A DNA stretch of 10,612 bases, from the NCBI GenBank assembly GCA_025937035.1, contig JAICSG010000072.1, forward strand, positions 1 to 10,612, in the 5' to 3' direction. A program made the translations under genes and the position numbers. Shown piece by piece: positions 1 to 6,378 of this stretch. The stretch is from Thermoanaerobaculia bacterium. Lineage in GTDB: Bacteria > Acidobacteriota > Thermoanaerobaculia > Multivoradales > UBA5704. Under the pieces are notes generated by a model. It saw nothing but the letters and a program-made list of their open reading frames with translations. It was not told the origin of the DNA and ran no database searches. How positions within the stretch are numbered: position 1 is the stretch's first letter; every line of letters starts with the position of its first letter.

Positions 1-46
1 GCCATGTCTTGTCCTCGTCGTCCAGGCTGATCAGAGTTCGGATCAT
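1..46 (-). CDS. Ribbon-helix-helix (CopG-type) antitoxin-like protein, N-terminal fragment
   Basis: The gene runs off the left edge; only 15 codons are visible, reading MIRTLISLDDEDKTW. This resembles the N-terminal beta-strand of ribbon-helix-helix DNA-binding proteins (pattern RT.ISLD.ED), which pair as dimers and insert that strand into the major groove. Many are antitoxins that repress their own operon. The ATG is preceded by a good Shine-Dalgarno (GGAGG on the minus strand, plus-strand 52-56) with five bases between, so the start is well supported. The gene lies 53 bases downstream of the permease-peptidase gene on the same strand. It may be read through from there, or from its own promoter near the GATATCG repeats. 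A toxin gene (PIN-domain or RelE-type) would be expected further left if this is a toxin-antitoxin pair, but that region is not visible. Gene presence is fairly sure; the family rests on few residues. Confidence 0.6.
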   Translation of the reverse strand, partial: MIRTLISLDDEDKTW

Positions 47-55
47 GAGGACCTC

Positions 56-81
56 CGATATCGACCAGGCGAAACGATATC
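56..81. repeat. Two GATATCG direct repeats upstream of the antitoxin-like gene
   Basis: CGATATC occurs at 56-62 and again at 75-81, a period of 19 bases. Each copy contains the palindrome GATATC. The pair sits in the 53-base gap between the permease-peptidase stop and the start of the ribbon-helix-helix gene. The copy nearest the gene touches its Shine-Dalgarno. Ribbon-helix-helix repressors commonly bind short repeated or palindromic sites in their own promoters, so this could be an autoregulatory operator. That role is inferred from position only. Confidence 0.35.
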
Positions 82-99
82 ATGAGCGGAAGGAGCTCG

Positions 100-3000
100 C
101 TACAGCTTCGTCACCGCCGCCTTGCGGCGGAGCTGGAGGACCTTGACGTCCGGGTCCACGACCACCCGGTCGGGCTGGAAGGCGCAGGGGATCTCCACCG
201 TCCTCTCCTCTCCTTTGCCCAGGATCACCGTCCGGCGGGCGTCGCGGTAGCCGGGCGACGGCTTGCCCTTCCTGGTGAAGCGGTCGCCGCGGACCGCCGC
301 CACCTCGACCGGCATCCTGCCCGTGCCGGCGTTCCTCACCTTGACGCTCACCTTCCAGGAACCCGTTCCGGGGCCGGCCATCACCCGGGCATCGCTCAGC
401 CGGTACTCCGGCACCACGACCTGATGGAACCACTGCCTCACGAAGTCGTCGTAGGCGGACCGGTCGGCCGCGAACGGGCGCATGGCGGCGGTGAAGTCCT
501 GGAGCACGGGGTAGTCCGGGCCGTCCCCCCAGTCGGCGATGAATTTCCGCAATCCCGCCAGGTCCCGCTCCCGCCCGAGCTGCTCGTAGAGCATCCAGAA
601 GACCCACCCCCCCTTGTCGTAGGTCACCGTCTGGTCCCCCTCGCGGGAGCCGTCGGTGCGGACCAGCGGGCGCTCGGCGTCGGGGTGGCGGGCATCCCCG
701 TAGCTCTCCTCGATCCGCTTGAGGAATTCCATCCGTGCCTGGGGGCCCTTGACCTGGTCCATCAGCAGGGCGGTCGAGAAGTGGGCCATCCCCTCGGAGA
801 GGAGGTTGCCCCCCGGCCCCTTGCCGGGGGTGAGGAGGTTGCCCCACCACTGGTGGGCGCTCTCGTGGGCGGTCACCAGGAAGACGGCGTCGGTCTTGAC
901 GTCGCTCTTGGTGAGGAAGCCGATCCCCTCCGAGAAGGTGATGTCGGTGGGGAACCCTTGAGCGTAGGTGGCGAGGCTGGGGAACTCGGAGAGCTTGAGC
1001 TCCTTCCACGGGAAGGGCTTGAACCATTCGGAGTACCAGCGGCGGGCGGCGTCCAGGGCGCCGGACATCTCCGCGATGTTGTAGCCGTGGCCGGGGTGGT
1101 AGTAGATGGACGTGCCGTGCCCCGGGCGCACGGCCCAGCGGCCGCCCACCACGTTGAAGAGGCGCACCGGGTAGTCGCTCGTCCAGACTACCGTCCGCTG
1201 GTCCCCCCGCACCGTGTCACTCTCGCGAGTGCCGACCGAGTTGAAAGCGAAATCCTTGGGCCCGGTGACGGCGATGCGGGTGGTGAACGGATGGCCGGAG
1301 CCGAAGGCGGCGTCGGTCCTCCCCTTGTAGAAGTCGTCGGGGTAGACGCGGGGCTCATATTTGTTCTCGCCGTCCTTGACCCCGATCTCCTCCATGTACC
1401 CCACCACCGGCGCGAAGGACGGGCTGAAGCTGGTCAGCACCACACCCGAGGGGACGACGAATTCCGTGCTGCCGCCGCCGTTCTTGCTGATCCCCTCCGG
1501 AAAGACCCCCTCGAATTGGAAGCCCACGCGCACGCGCCCTCCCGGCGGCATCGGGGCTGGCGGGGTGAAGACGTAGAGGTCCGAGCGGTTTTCCGGCTTG
1601 AAAGGCTTGCCGTCCAGGGTCCAGCTCACCTTCTTCCAGTGCGTGCCGCCGGTCAGGGCGAAGCGCTCGAGCGGCTTCTCGTGGGTGTTGATCAGCTCGT
1701 AGCTGCCATGGTCGGAGAGCCAGCGGCGGTTCGGCTCGATCTTCAGGTCGAGGGCGACGTCCGCCAGCTCCGGCTGAGGGGCCTCCCGCCAGGTGGCCAG
1801 GTTCTGCTTCCAGTAGTCCTTCTCTTTCTTTTCCACCCGCGCGCCCTGGAAGCCGTTGTCCACGGCGATCCAGAGAGCGGTGGCGGCCACCAGCGGCACC
1901 AGGGCGAAGGGGGAGAGGCGCACGGTTCCCCACCAGATCGGTCCGGGCTGCAGGCGATTGAAGGTGCCGATGGCGTCCGGCTGCCGGCGGTCGAACGCCT
2001 TCACCGCCACCGCCGTGAGCAGCCCGGCCAGCCCCAGGACCATCACCCGGTTGAGCAGGAGAGCGCGGCCGTCGAGCGGGAAGAGCCCCATATCGCTCCA
2101 GGCCGCGGCATTCCATAACCACCAGTTCCCCACCCAATTCATGTGGCCGGTGAATTGGAGGTAATAGGTGAGGACCATCGCCCCGAGGCCGGCGCCGTAG
2201 GTGACGTAGCGCTGGCCGAAGAGGGCCTGCACGGCGAGGATGAAGCAGGTCCAGACGAGCAGGGTGGGGACCAGCAGGAGCCCCCAGACGAGCAGGAACG
2301 GCACGGGATTCGGGGCCAGCTTCCCCTGGATCAGGATGGCGACGGCGCAGCCGATATAGGTGGCCCCCATCATCAGCACCCCGACGGCGCTGTTGGCGAG
2401 CGCCTTGCCGAAGAGCAGGGCCCCCGTGCGCGCCGGGGTCGAGAAGGAGAGGGCGGCGAGGCCGGTCGAGCTTTCGCGCTCCAGGGATTCGGCCGTGTAG
2501 AACATCAGCAGCAGGGCGAGGAGCACCGAGAGCACTTTCATCGCCCGCACCGCCGCCAGACCCGGCGTGATCAGGAGCTCGGTCTGGAACGGTCCGAGGG
2601 CGAGCAGGGAGGTGCCCAGGGTCTGCAGGAGGATGAGGATGCCGAACAGGTAGACGCCGGGGGAGGCGAGCAGGTTCCGCAGCTCCGTGCCGGCCACCGC
2701 GCGAGTGGCGGCGAGGAGCCCGACCTGCCCCGAGTGGGCCCGCAGCTCTGCCATTGTGCGGGAGCGGAGGGCCGCTTCGGGCTCGGCGGCGGCCTTCCGG
2801 CGCCAGGGGATCAGCCGGCCGCCGCCCGCCGTCTCTCCCTGGAGATGGGCGGCCAGATGCCGCTGGGCCAGCCAGACGCCGAGAAGTCCGAGCGCCAGGA
2901 AGGCCAGGCGGGAGATCACGAACGGCGCGTCGAGCCCGATGCGGGTCTTGTTGTAGAAGTCCGCCCCGCGGTCGAGCTTGAGCCAGGTCTCGTTCAGCCA

Positions 3001-3687
3001 GCGGTAGCCGGCGGGATCGATCAGCATCAGCGCCCGGTTGATCCGCGGGTCGAGCCAGGTCGGCGCCCAGTCCCAGAGGAAGAAGCCGCAGAGAAGGAGC
3101 AGGGCGGTGGGGAAGAGGAAGACCGTCACCGGCCGCCGCCACCGCTCACCGAGGAAGAAGGCGACGCCGAGATAGAAGACCAGCGCCGGCAGCCCGAAGA
3201 CCAGGGCCGGCCGCAGGTAGTTGGCCAGATGGAGGGGCCCGCGGATCTCCACCGCCGCCGGGTTGGGCAGCACGTGGTTGAAGAAGACGACGAGCAGGAG
3301 GTGGATGCCGACCGCGGCCAGGAAGCCGGTGAGGATGGCCAGGAACTTCCCCCAGACGTATTCGGCCGGCTTGAGCGGGGTCGAGAGCAGCATGTCGCTG
3401 ATCTTGGCCTCGTCGTCCGAGACGACCGCCATCCCCGAGGCGATCGAGCCGAAGAAGCTGTAGAGCATCACCATCAGCACCGCCAGCAGGGGGGCGAAGC
3501 TGAACTCGGAGGTGACCCAGGCCTTGGTGCCGCCCACCGAGGAGTCGCCGGTGCCGATCTGCATGTGCCCGGTGGACATCCCCCAGGTCATCAGGAACAG
3601 GAAGAAGACCAGGAACCAGAAGAGGGGGCGCCTGACCGTGCGGCCGAGCTCCTCGGCGAAGATGACCCGGGTGCGGGTGAGGCTCAA
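100..3687 (-). CDS. ABC-2 permease fused to M1-family zinc aminopeptidase
   Basis: A 1195-residue fusion. Residues 1-590 hold two six-helix ABC-2 permease modules, with hydrophobic segments near 21-38, 64-89, 115-137, 160-179, 186-205, 258-274, then 344-365, 384-400, 430-453, 463-488, 493-512 and 545-564. The modules look duplicated: each has an STP motif (LLSTPL at 100-105, FSTP at 415-418) followed by GK. A thirteenth helix (592-609) would carry the rest into the periplasm. Residues from about 640 form an M1 peptidase: zinc motif HESAH (H941, E942, H945), third ligand E965 in LSEG, catalytic tyrosine Y1023 in YDKG. The usual GAMEN motif is replaced by SEGIGF (919-924). All catalytic residues are present, so the enzyme is probably active. 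The start is TTG, overlapping the upstream ATPase stop as TTGA, and the ATPase is the obvious partner. Family assignment is firm; the transported or cleaved substrate is unknown. Confidence 0.93.
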   Translation of the reverse strand: MSLTRTRVIFAEELGRTVRRPLFWFLVFFLFLMTWGMSTGHMQIGTGDSSVGGTKAWVTSEFSFAPLLAVLMVMLYSFFGSIASGMAVVSDDEAKISDMLLSTPLKPAEYVWGKFLAILTGFLAAVGIHLLLVVFFNHVLPNPAAVEIRGPLHLANYLRPALVFGLPALVFYLGVAFFLGERWRRPVTVFLFPTALLLLCGFFLWDWAPTWLDPRINRALMLIDPAGYRWLNETWLKLDRGADFYNKTRIGLDAPFVISRLAFLALGLLGVWLAQRHLAAHLQGETAGGGRLIPWRRKAAAEPEAALRSRTMAELRAHSGQVGLLAATRAVAGTELRNLLASPGVYLFGILILLQTLGTSLLALGPFQTELLITPGLAAVRAMKVLSVLLALLLMFYTAESLERESSTGLAALSFSTPARTGALLFGKALANSAVGVLMMGATYIGCAVAILIQGKLAPNPVPFLLVWGLLLVPTLLVWTCFILAVQALFGQRYVTYGAGLGAMVLTYYLQFTGHMNWVGNWWLWNAAAWSDMGLFPLDGRALLLNRVMVLGLAGLLTAVAVKAFDRRQPDAIGTFNRLQPGPIWWGTVRLSPFALVPLVAATALWIAVDNGFQGARVEKKEKDYWKQNLATWREAPQPELADVALDLKIEPNRRWLSDHGSYELINTHEKPLERFALTGGTHWKKVSWTLDGKPFKPENRSDLYVFTPPAPMPPGGRVRVGFQFEGVFPEGISKNGGGSTEFVVPSGVVLTSFSPSFAPVVGYMEEIGVKDGENKYEPRVYPDDFYKGRTDAAFGSGHPFTTRIAVTGPKDFAFNSVGTRESDTVRGDQRTVVWTSDYPVRLFNVVGGRWAVRPGHGTSIYYHPGHGYNIAEMSGALDAARRWYSEWFKPFPWKELKLSEFPSLATYAQGFPTDITFSEGIGFLTKSDVKTDAVFLVTAHESAHQWWGNLLTPGKGPGGNLLSEGMAHFSTALLMDQVKGPQARMEFLKRIEESYGDARHPDAERPLVRTDGSREGDQTVTYDKGGWVFWMLYEQLGRERDLAGLRKFIADWGDGPDYPVLQDFTAAMRPFAADRSAYDDFVRQWFHQVVVPEYRLSDARVMAGPGTGSWKVSVKVRNAGTGRMPVEVAAVRGDRFTRKGKPSPGYRDARRTVILGKGEERTVEIPCAFQPDRVVVDPDVKVLQLRRKAAVTKL

Positions 3688-4610
3688 GCGGCGCCGCCGG
3701 CGAGCACCGGCGCCTCCTCCGGAGCCTGGGGGACCTGCGCGGCTTCCTGCATCAGCAGCAGGTAGGCGTCCTCCAGGTTGGCCTGCACGGGCTCGAAGCC
3801 CGCCAGCGTCGCGCCGTCCGGCTGGTAGACCCGCACGCGGTTCTTCCCCTCGACCAGGATCGACTGGATGATCCGCAAGCCCCGCCCTTGGATCTCGGCC
3901 ATCTCCTCTCGCCCCAGGCGGCCCTCGAAGACCTTCCCCTCGATCGCCTGGCGAGCCTCGCTGGGGGAGGTCTGGGCCACCAGGCGCCCCTTGCGGATCA
4001 CCGCGAAGCGGGGGCAGAGCACGGCCACGTCCTCCACGATGTGGGTGGAGAGCAGCACGATGCGGTCCGCCGCCAACTCGGCGAGGATGCGGTAGAAGCG
4101 CAGCCTCTCCTCGGGGTCGAGGCCGGCCGTGGGCTCGTCCACGATGATCAGCCGGGGGTCGCCCGCGATCGCCTGGGCGATGCCGAGCCGCTGGCGCATG
4201 CCTCCCGAGTAGGTCTTGACCCGCCGCTTGGCCGCCGAGGAGAGGTTGACCCGCTCCAGGAGCTCCGCGACCAGCTTCCTGAGCCCCCCGGGCGCCTCGA
4301 TCCCCTTGAGCTGCAGGAGATAGGCGAGCATCTTCTCGCCGGTGAGGTGGGGGTAGAAGCCGAACTCCTGGGGGAGATAGCCGAGGCGCTGGCGGATCCG
4401 CTCGGGCCGCGTGAGCACGTCCTCGCCGTCGAGGAACACCTGCCCGGAGGTCGCCTCCAGGAGCCCTGCGAGGATCTTCATCAGGGTCGACTTGCCCGCG
4501 CCGTTGGGGCCGAGCAGGCCGAACATCCCGGGCGGGACGTCGAGGTTGATCCCCTGGAGAGCGGTGACGGGGCCTGGATAGACCTTCACGAGATCGCGGA
4601 TCGTCAGCAT
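3684..4610 (-). CDS. ABC transporter ATP-binding subunit
   Basis: A 308-residue nucleotide-binding subunit that should energise the adjacent permease-peptidase. All ABC motifs are intact: Walker A GPNGAGKST (34-42), Q-loop Q81, signature YSGGMRQ (134-140), Walker B LIIVDE (154-159), D-loop GLD (163-165) and switch histidine H190 in STH. A C-terminal extension of about 90 residues follows the ATPase core, as in ABC-2 type exporters of the CcmA/DrrA group. The ATG at 4610 was chosen because AGGAGG (plus 4615-4620) sits four bases upstream and the protein then begins MLTIRDLVKVY, a normal N-terminus for the family. The open frame continues 71 codons further upstream, but that part is arginine-rich, unlike the family, and covers the divergent DUF1684 start. 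The stop overlaps the permease TTG by four bases, which points to coupled synthesis. Confidence 0.95.
   Translation of the reverse strand: MLTIRDLVKVYPGPVTALQGINLDVPPGMFGLLGPNGAGKSTLMKILAGLLEATSGQVFLDGEDVLTRPERIRQRLGYLPQEFGFYPHLTGEKMLAYLLQLKGIEAPGGLRKLVAELLERVNLSSAAKRRVKTYSGGMRQRLGIAQAIAGDPRLIIVDEPTAGLDPEERLRFYRILAELAADRIVLLSTHIVEDVAVLCPRFAVIRKGRLVAQTSPSEARQAIEGKVFEGRLGREEMAEIQGRGLRIIQSILVEGKNRVRVYQPDGATLAGFEPVQANLEDAYLLLMQEAAQVPQAPEEAPVLAGGAA
3688..3720 (-). promoter_or_regulatory. Distant Shine-Dalgarno and hairpin before the permease-peptidase TTG start
   Basis: On the minus-strand message, GGAGGAGG (plus 3713-3720) lies 25 bases before the TTG start, too far for normal initiation. Between them is a perfect 7-bp hairpin: GGCGCCG (3708-3714) pairs with CGGCGCC (3690-3696), with an 11-base loop. 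Folding would leave GGAGGA just outside the stem and bring it close to the start codon. The segment also encodes the last residues of the ATPase, so ribosomes finishing that protein would pass through it. Either translational coupling or folded-spacer initiation would fit. GC-rich coding sequence makes chance hairpins common, so the role is inferred. Confidence 0.4.
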
Positions 4611-4614
4611 GATG

Positions 4615-4650
4615 CCTCCTGCCAGGAGCCGGCGTGGCTCCCAGTCTGGC
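4615..4650 (-). promoter_or_regulatory. Leader hairpin abutting the ATPase Shine-Dalgarno
   Basis: Directly before the AGGAGG (plus 4615-4620) of the ATPase gene, the minus-strand message can fold a hairpin over plus 4621-4650. GGAGCC (4625-4630) and GGCTCC (4636-4641) form a perfect 6-bp stem with a 5-base loop. GCCA (4621-4624) and TGGC (4647-4650) extend it after a 5-base bulge. The stem ends at the base next to the Shine-Dalgarno, so it could stabilise the message or affect ribosome loading. No ligand-binding riboswitch family is recognised. Confidence 0.35.
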
Positions 4651-4713
4651 AGGAATACGGAAAAGGAGGGGGGAAGGTTACGGGCTCTCCTTGGGTTATC
4701 CTCTTCGTCCGAT

Positions 4714-4720
4714 CTGGAGG
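4714..4720 (+). promoter_or_regulatory. Ribosome binding site of the DUF1684 gene
   Basis: CTGGAGG, with its GGAGG core eight bases before the ATG at 4729, fixes the start of the DUF1684 gene. The reading frame stays open upstream to 4609, but the earlier ATG there lies at the divergent ATPase start and has no such site. I saw no convincing -35/-10 pair for either strand in the 118-base gap at 4611-4728. Confidence 0.6.
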
Positions 4721-4728
4721 CTGATGCC

Positions 4729-5670
4729 ATGACTTTGAATCGCCTGCGTGCTCTTCCCTTCCTGCTGACCGCCCTCTGCGCCGGGGCCGCCCTGTGGGCC
4801 GCCGACGCCAAGGCGCCGGCCACCTCCGCGTCGCCCGATCCCGCGGCCTACCGCAAGGAGATCGAGGCCTGGCGCCAGAAGCGGATCGAGGGCCTCAAGA
4901 AAGAGGACGGCTGGCTCACCCTCGTCGGTCTCTACTGGCTGAAGCCGGGGGAGAACCGCTTCGGCAGCGATCCGGGCAATCCGGTGATCCTCCCCGAGGG
5001 GAAGGCTCCGGCCGTGGCCGGCACCTTCACCGTGGAGAAGGATACGGTCCGCCTGAGCATCCAGCCCGGGGTGGCCCTGACCGCCGACGGCAAGCCGGTG
5101 ACCCCCGGCATGACGGTGAGCGCGGACGCCAGCGGCAAGCCCACGATCCTGCAGCTCGGCTCGCTCACCTTCTACGTCATCAAGCGGGGGGACCGCCTGG
5201 GCGTGCGGATCAAGGACAAGACCAGCCCGATGCTGGCCCACTTCCAGGGGATCGACGAGTACCCCATCCGCCCCGAGTGGCGGGTCGTCGCCCGCTTCGA
5301 GCCCTACAAGGACAAGAAGATCCCCATCGCCAACATCATCGGCCAGGTGTCGGATGAGAAGTCGCCGGGCGCCCTCGTCTTCGACTGGCAGGGGAAGACC
5401 TACCGGATCGACGCTCTCGAGGGTGGGGAGGACGGCAGCCTCTTCCTCGTCTTCGGCGACCAGACGAACGGCAAGGAGACCTACGGCGCCGGCCGTTTTC
5501 TCGACACCGATCCGCCCAAGGACGGCAAGGTGGTGGTCGACTTCAACACCGCCTACAACCCGCCCTGCGCCTTCACGGCCTTCGCCACCTGCCCGCTGCC
5601 GCCGGCCCAGAACAAGCTGGCGATCCGCGTCGAGGCGGGGGAGAAGAAATTCGCCGGCGGGCACTCTTGA
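4729..5670 (+). CDS. DUF1684 domain-containing secreted protein
   Basis: A 313-residue protein of the DUF1684 family, whose biochemical function is not established to my knowledge. Residues 1-24 form a signal peptide (arginines at 5 and 7, hydrophobic core 8-22, likely cleavage after ALWA), so it should be periplasmic or secreted. C17 in the core is preceded by leucine rather than G/A/S, so it does not look like a lipoprotein. The domain runs from about 41 to 305. It begins with the family's GWLTL..L.WL motif (61-71) and ends with the very conserved DFNTAYNPPC (271-280), C288 in ATCPLPP, and N295. C280 and C288 could form a disulfide or bind a metal; that is inference. It is transcribed divergently from the ABC system and converges on the peptidoglycan pair, so it is probably monocistronic. 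The family call is confident; no function is claimed. Confidence 0.92.
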   Translation: MTLNRLRALPFLLTALCAGAALWAADAKAPATSASPDPAAYRKEIEAWRQKRIEGLKKEDGWLTLVGLYWLKPGENRFGSDPGNPVILPEGKAPAVAGTFTVEKDTVRLSIQPGVALTADGKPVTPGMTVSADASGKPTILQLGSLTFYVIKRGDRLGVRIKDKTSPMLAHFQGIDEYPIRPEWRVVARFEPYKDKKIPIANIIGQVSDEKSPGALVFDWQGKTYRIDALEGGEDGSLFLVFGDQTNGKETYGAGRFLDTDPPKDGKVVVDFNTAYNPPCAFTAFATCPLPPAQNKLAIRVEAGEKKFAGGHS

Positions 5671-5687
5671 GGGCGGTCCTACCGCCC
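5671..5687. terminator. Hairpin between convergent DUF1684 and M23 genes
   Basis: GGGCGGT (5671-5677) and ACCGCCC (5681-5687) form a perfect 7-bp stem with a 3-base loop. It starts one base after the DUF1684 stop and covers the stop codon of the opposing M23 gene. Being symmetrical, it could act on both strands. Neither side has a run of T, so it is not a canonical intrinsic terminator; it could instead protect 3' ends or slow polymerase. Confidence 0.4.
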
Positions 5688-6371
5688 CTCCCGCAACACC
5701 GGATACGGATTGATCGGGTCTACCTGCCACCACTTCTTGTCCGGGTGGAGACGGGTGATCTCGAAGTGCAGGTGCGGCCCGTCCGGCGAGGCGTCGCCGG
5801 TGGAGCCCACGTACGCGATCACCTGCCCCTTGGCGACCTGATCCCCCTCCTTGAGGCCCGGGACGTAGTGATCCAGGTGGGCGTAGTAGTAGCAGTAGGT
5901 CTCCGTGGGATCGAACTGGTACACCGTCAGCCCTCCCCGGTTGCTGGTGAAGAGCTTCACGATCTTCCCCGCCTCGGTGGCGAGCACCGGCGTGCCGCGA
6001 GGGGACATGATGTCGATCGCGTTGTGGACCCGGCCCTGCGAGCGGGCGTCGTCGAAGGTGTCCTGAAGCTTGTCGCGGGGGACCCCCTGCACCGGCACCA
6101 GCAGGTCGCGCTGGGCGAGATCCCCCGGAGGGGGCACCGGCGCGGGGAGCGGCGCCGCCGTGGAGGGGGCCGGCACCTGTGCCTGAGACGGGGGTGTGGC
6201 GGGCTTCGCCGGCGGTAGCGTGGCCGGCGGGACGGGCGCCGAGGCCGCCGGCGGCGCCGTCCGCGTCCCCCCGCCGTAGAGCCAGACGATCAGCAGCACG
6301 GTGGCCGCGCCGAGCGCGAACCCGGCGAGCCCGGCCAGCGGGACCCGCCAGCTCTTCCTCTCCCGAGCCAT
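5679..6371 (-). CDS. Membrane-anchored M23 family peptidoglycan endopeptidase
   Basis: A 230-residue zinc metallopeptidase of the M23 (LytM/lysostaphin) family, which cuts peptide bonds in peptidoglycan. It has one transmembrane anchor (11-32, after a basic N-terminus), then a proline/alanine-rich spacer (39-83) and the catalytic domain (about 100-225). The zinc and catalytic residues are all present: H116 and D120 (HxxxD in HNAID), H165 in AHLDH, and H200/H202 in HLHFE. It is therefore likely an active enzyme rather than a degenerate EnvC-type activator. No coiled coil or LysM domain is seen. The start is ATG; its GGAG lies ten bases upstream and overlaps the end of the transpeptidase gene, whose stop is only seven bases away, so the two form an operon. 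It would open peptide links in the wall while its partner makes or exchanges L,D-crosslinks. The exact bond cleaved cannot be told from sequence. Confidence 0.92.
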   Translation of the reverse strand: MARERKSWRVPLAGLAGFALGAATVLLIVWLYGGGTRTAPPAASAPVPPATLPPAKPATPPSQAQVPAPSTAAPLPAPVPPPGDLAQRDLLVPVQGVPRDKLQDTFDDARSQGRVHNAIDIMSPRGTPVLATEAGKIVKLFTSNRGGLTVYQFDPTETYCYYYAHLDHYVPGLKEGDQVAKGQVIAYVGSTGDASPDGPHLHFEITRLHPDKKWWQVDPINPYPVLREGR

Positions 6372-6378
6372 GGCCGCG

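Noticed and set aside
810..830. 8-bp GC hairpin within the M1 domain coding region
   Set aside because: It lies in the Gly/Pro codons between the zinc ligands, where GGN and CCN codons readily make such repeats. Nothing suggests a role.
82..2118. Long plus-strand open frame opposite the permease-peptidase gene
   Set aside because: Its product is low-complexity, rich in Gly/Arg/His/Pro/Val, without any recognisable domain. It arises because strong G/C bias at third positions removes stop codons on the opposite strand. The minus-strand frame has clear M1 motifs.
2143..3765. 540-codon plus-strand open frame
   Set aside because: Its composition (Glu/Gln/Gly/Arg-rich) mirrors membrane-segment codons read antisense; it is a shadow of the ABC-2 helices.
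4729..4800. Lipoprotein signal in the DUF1684 protein
   Set aside because: C17 is preceded by leucine where a lipobox needs G, A or S, and a standard cleavage site (ALWA) follows.
4611..4823. Seventy-one extra N-terminal codons for the ABC ATPase
   Set aside because: They are arginine-rich and atypical for the family, overlap the divergent DUF1684 start, and lie upstream of a perfect AGGAGG with ATG.
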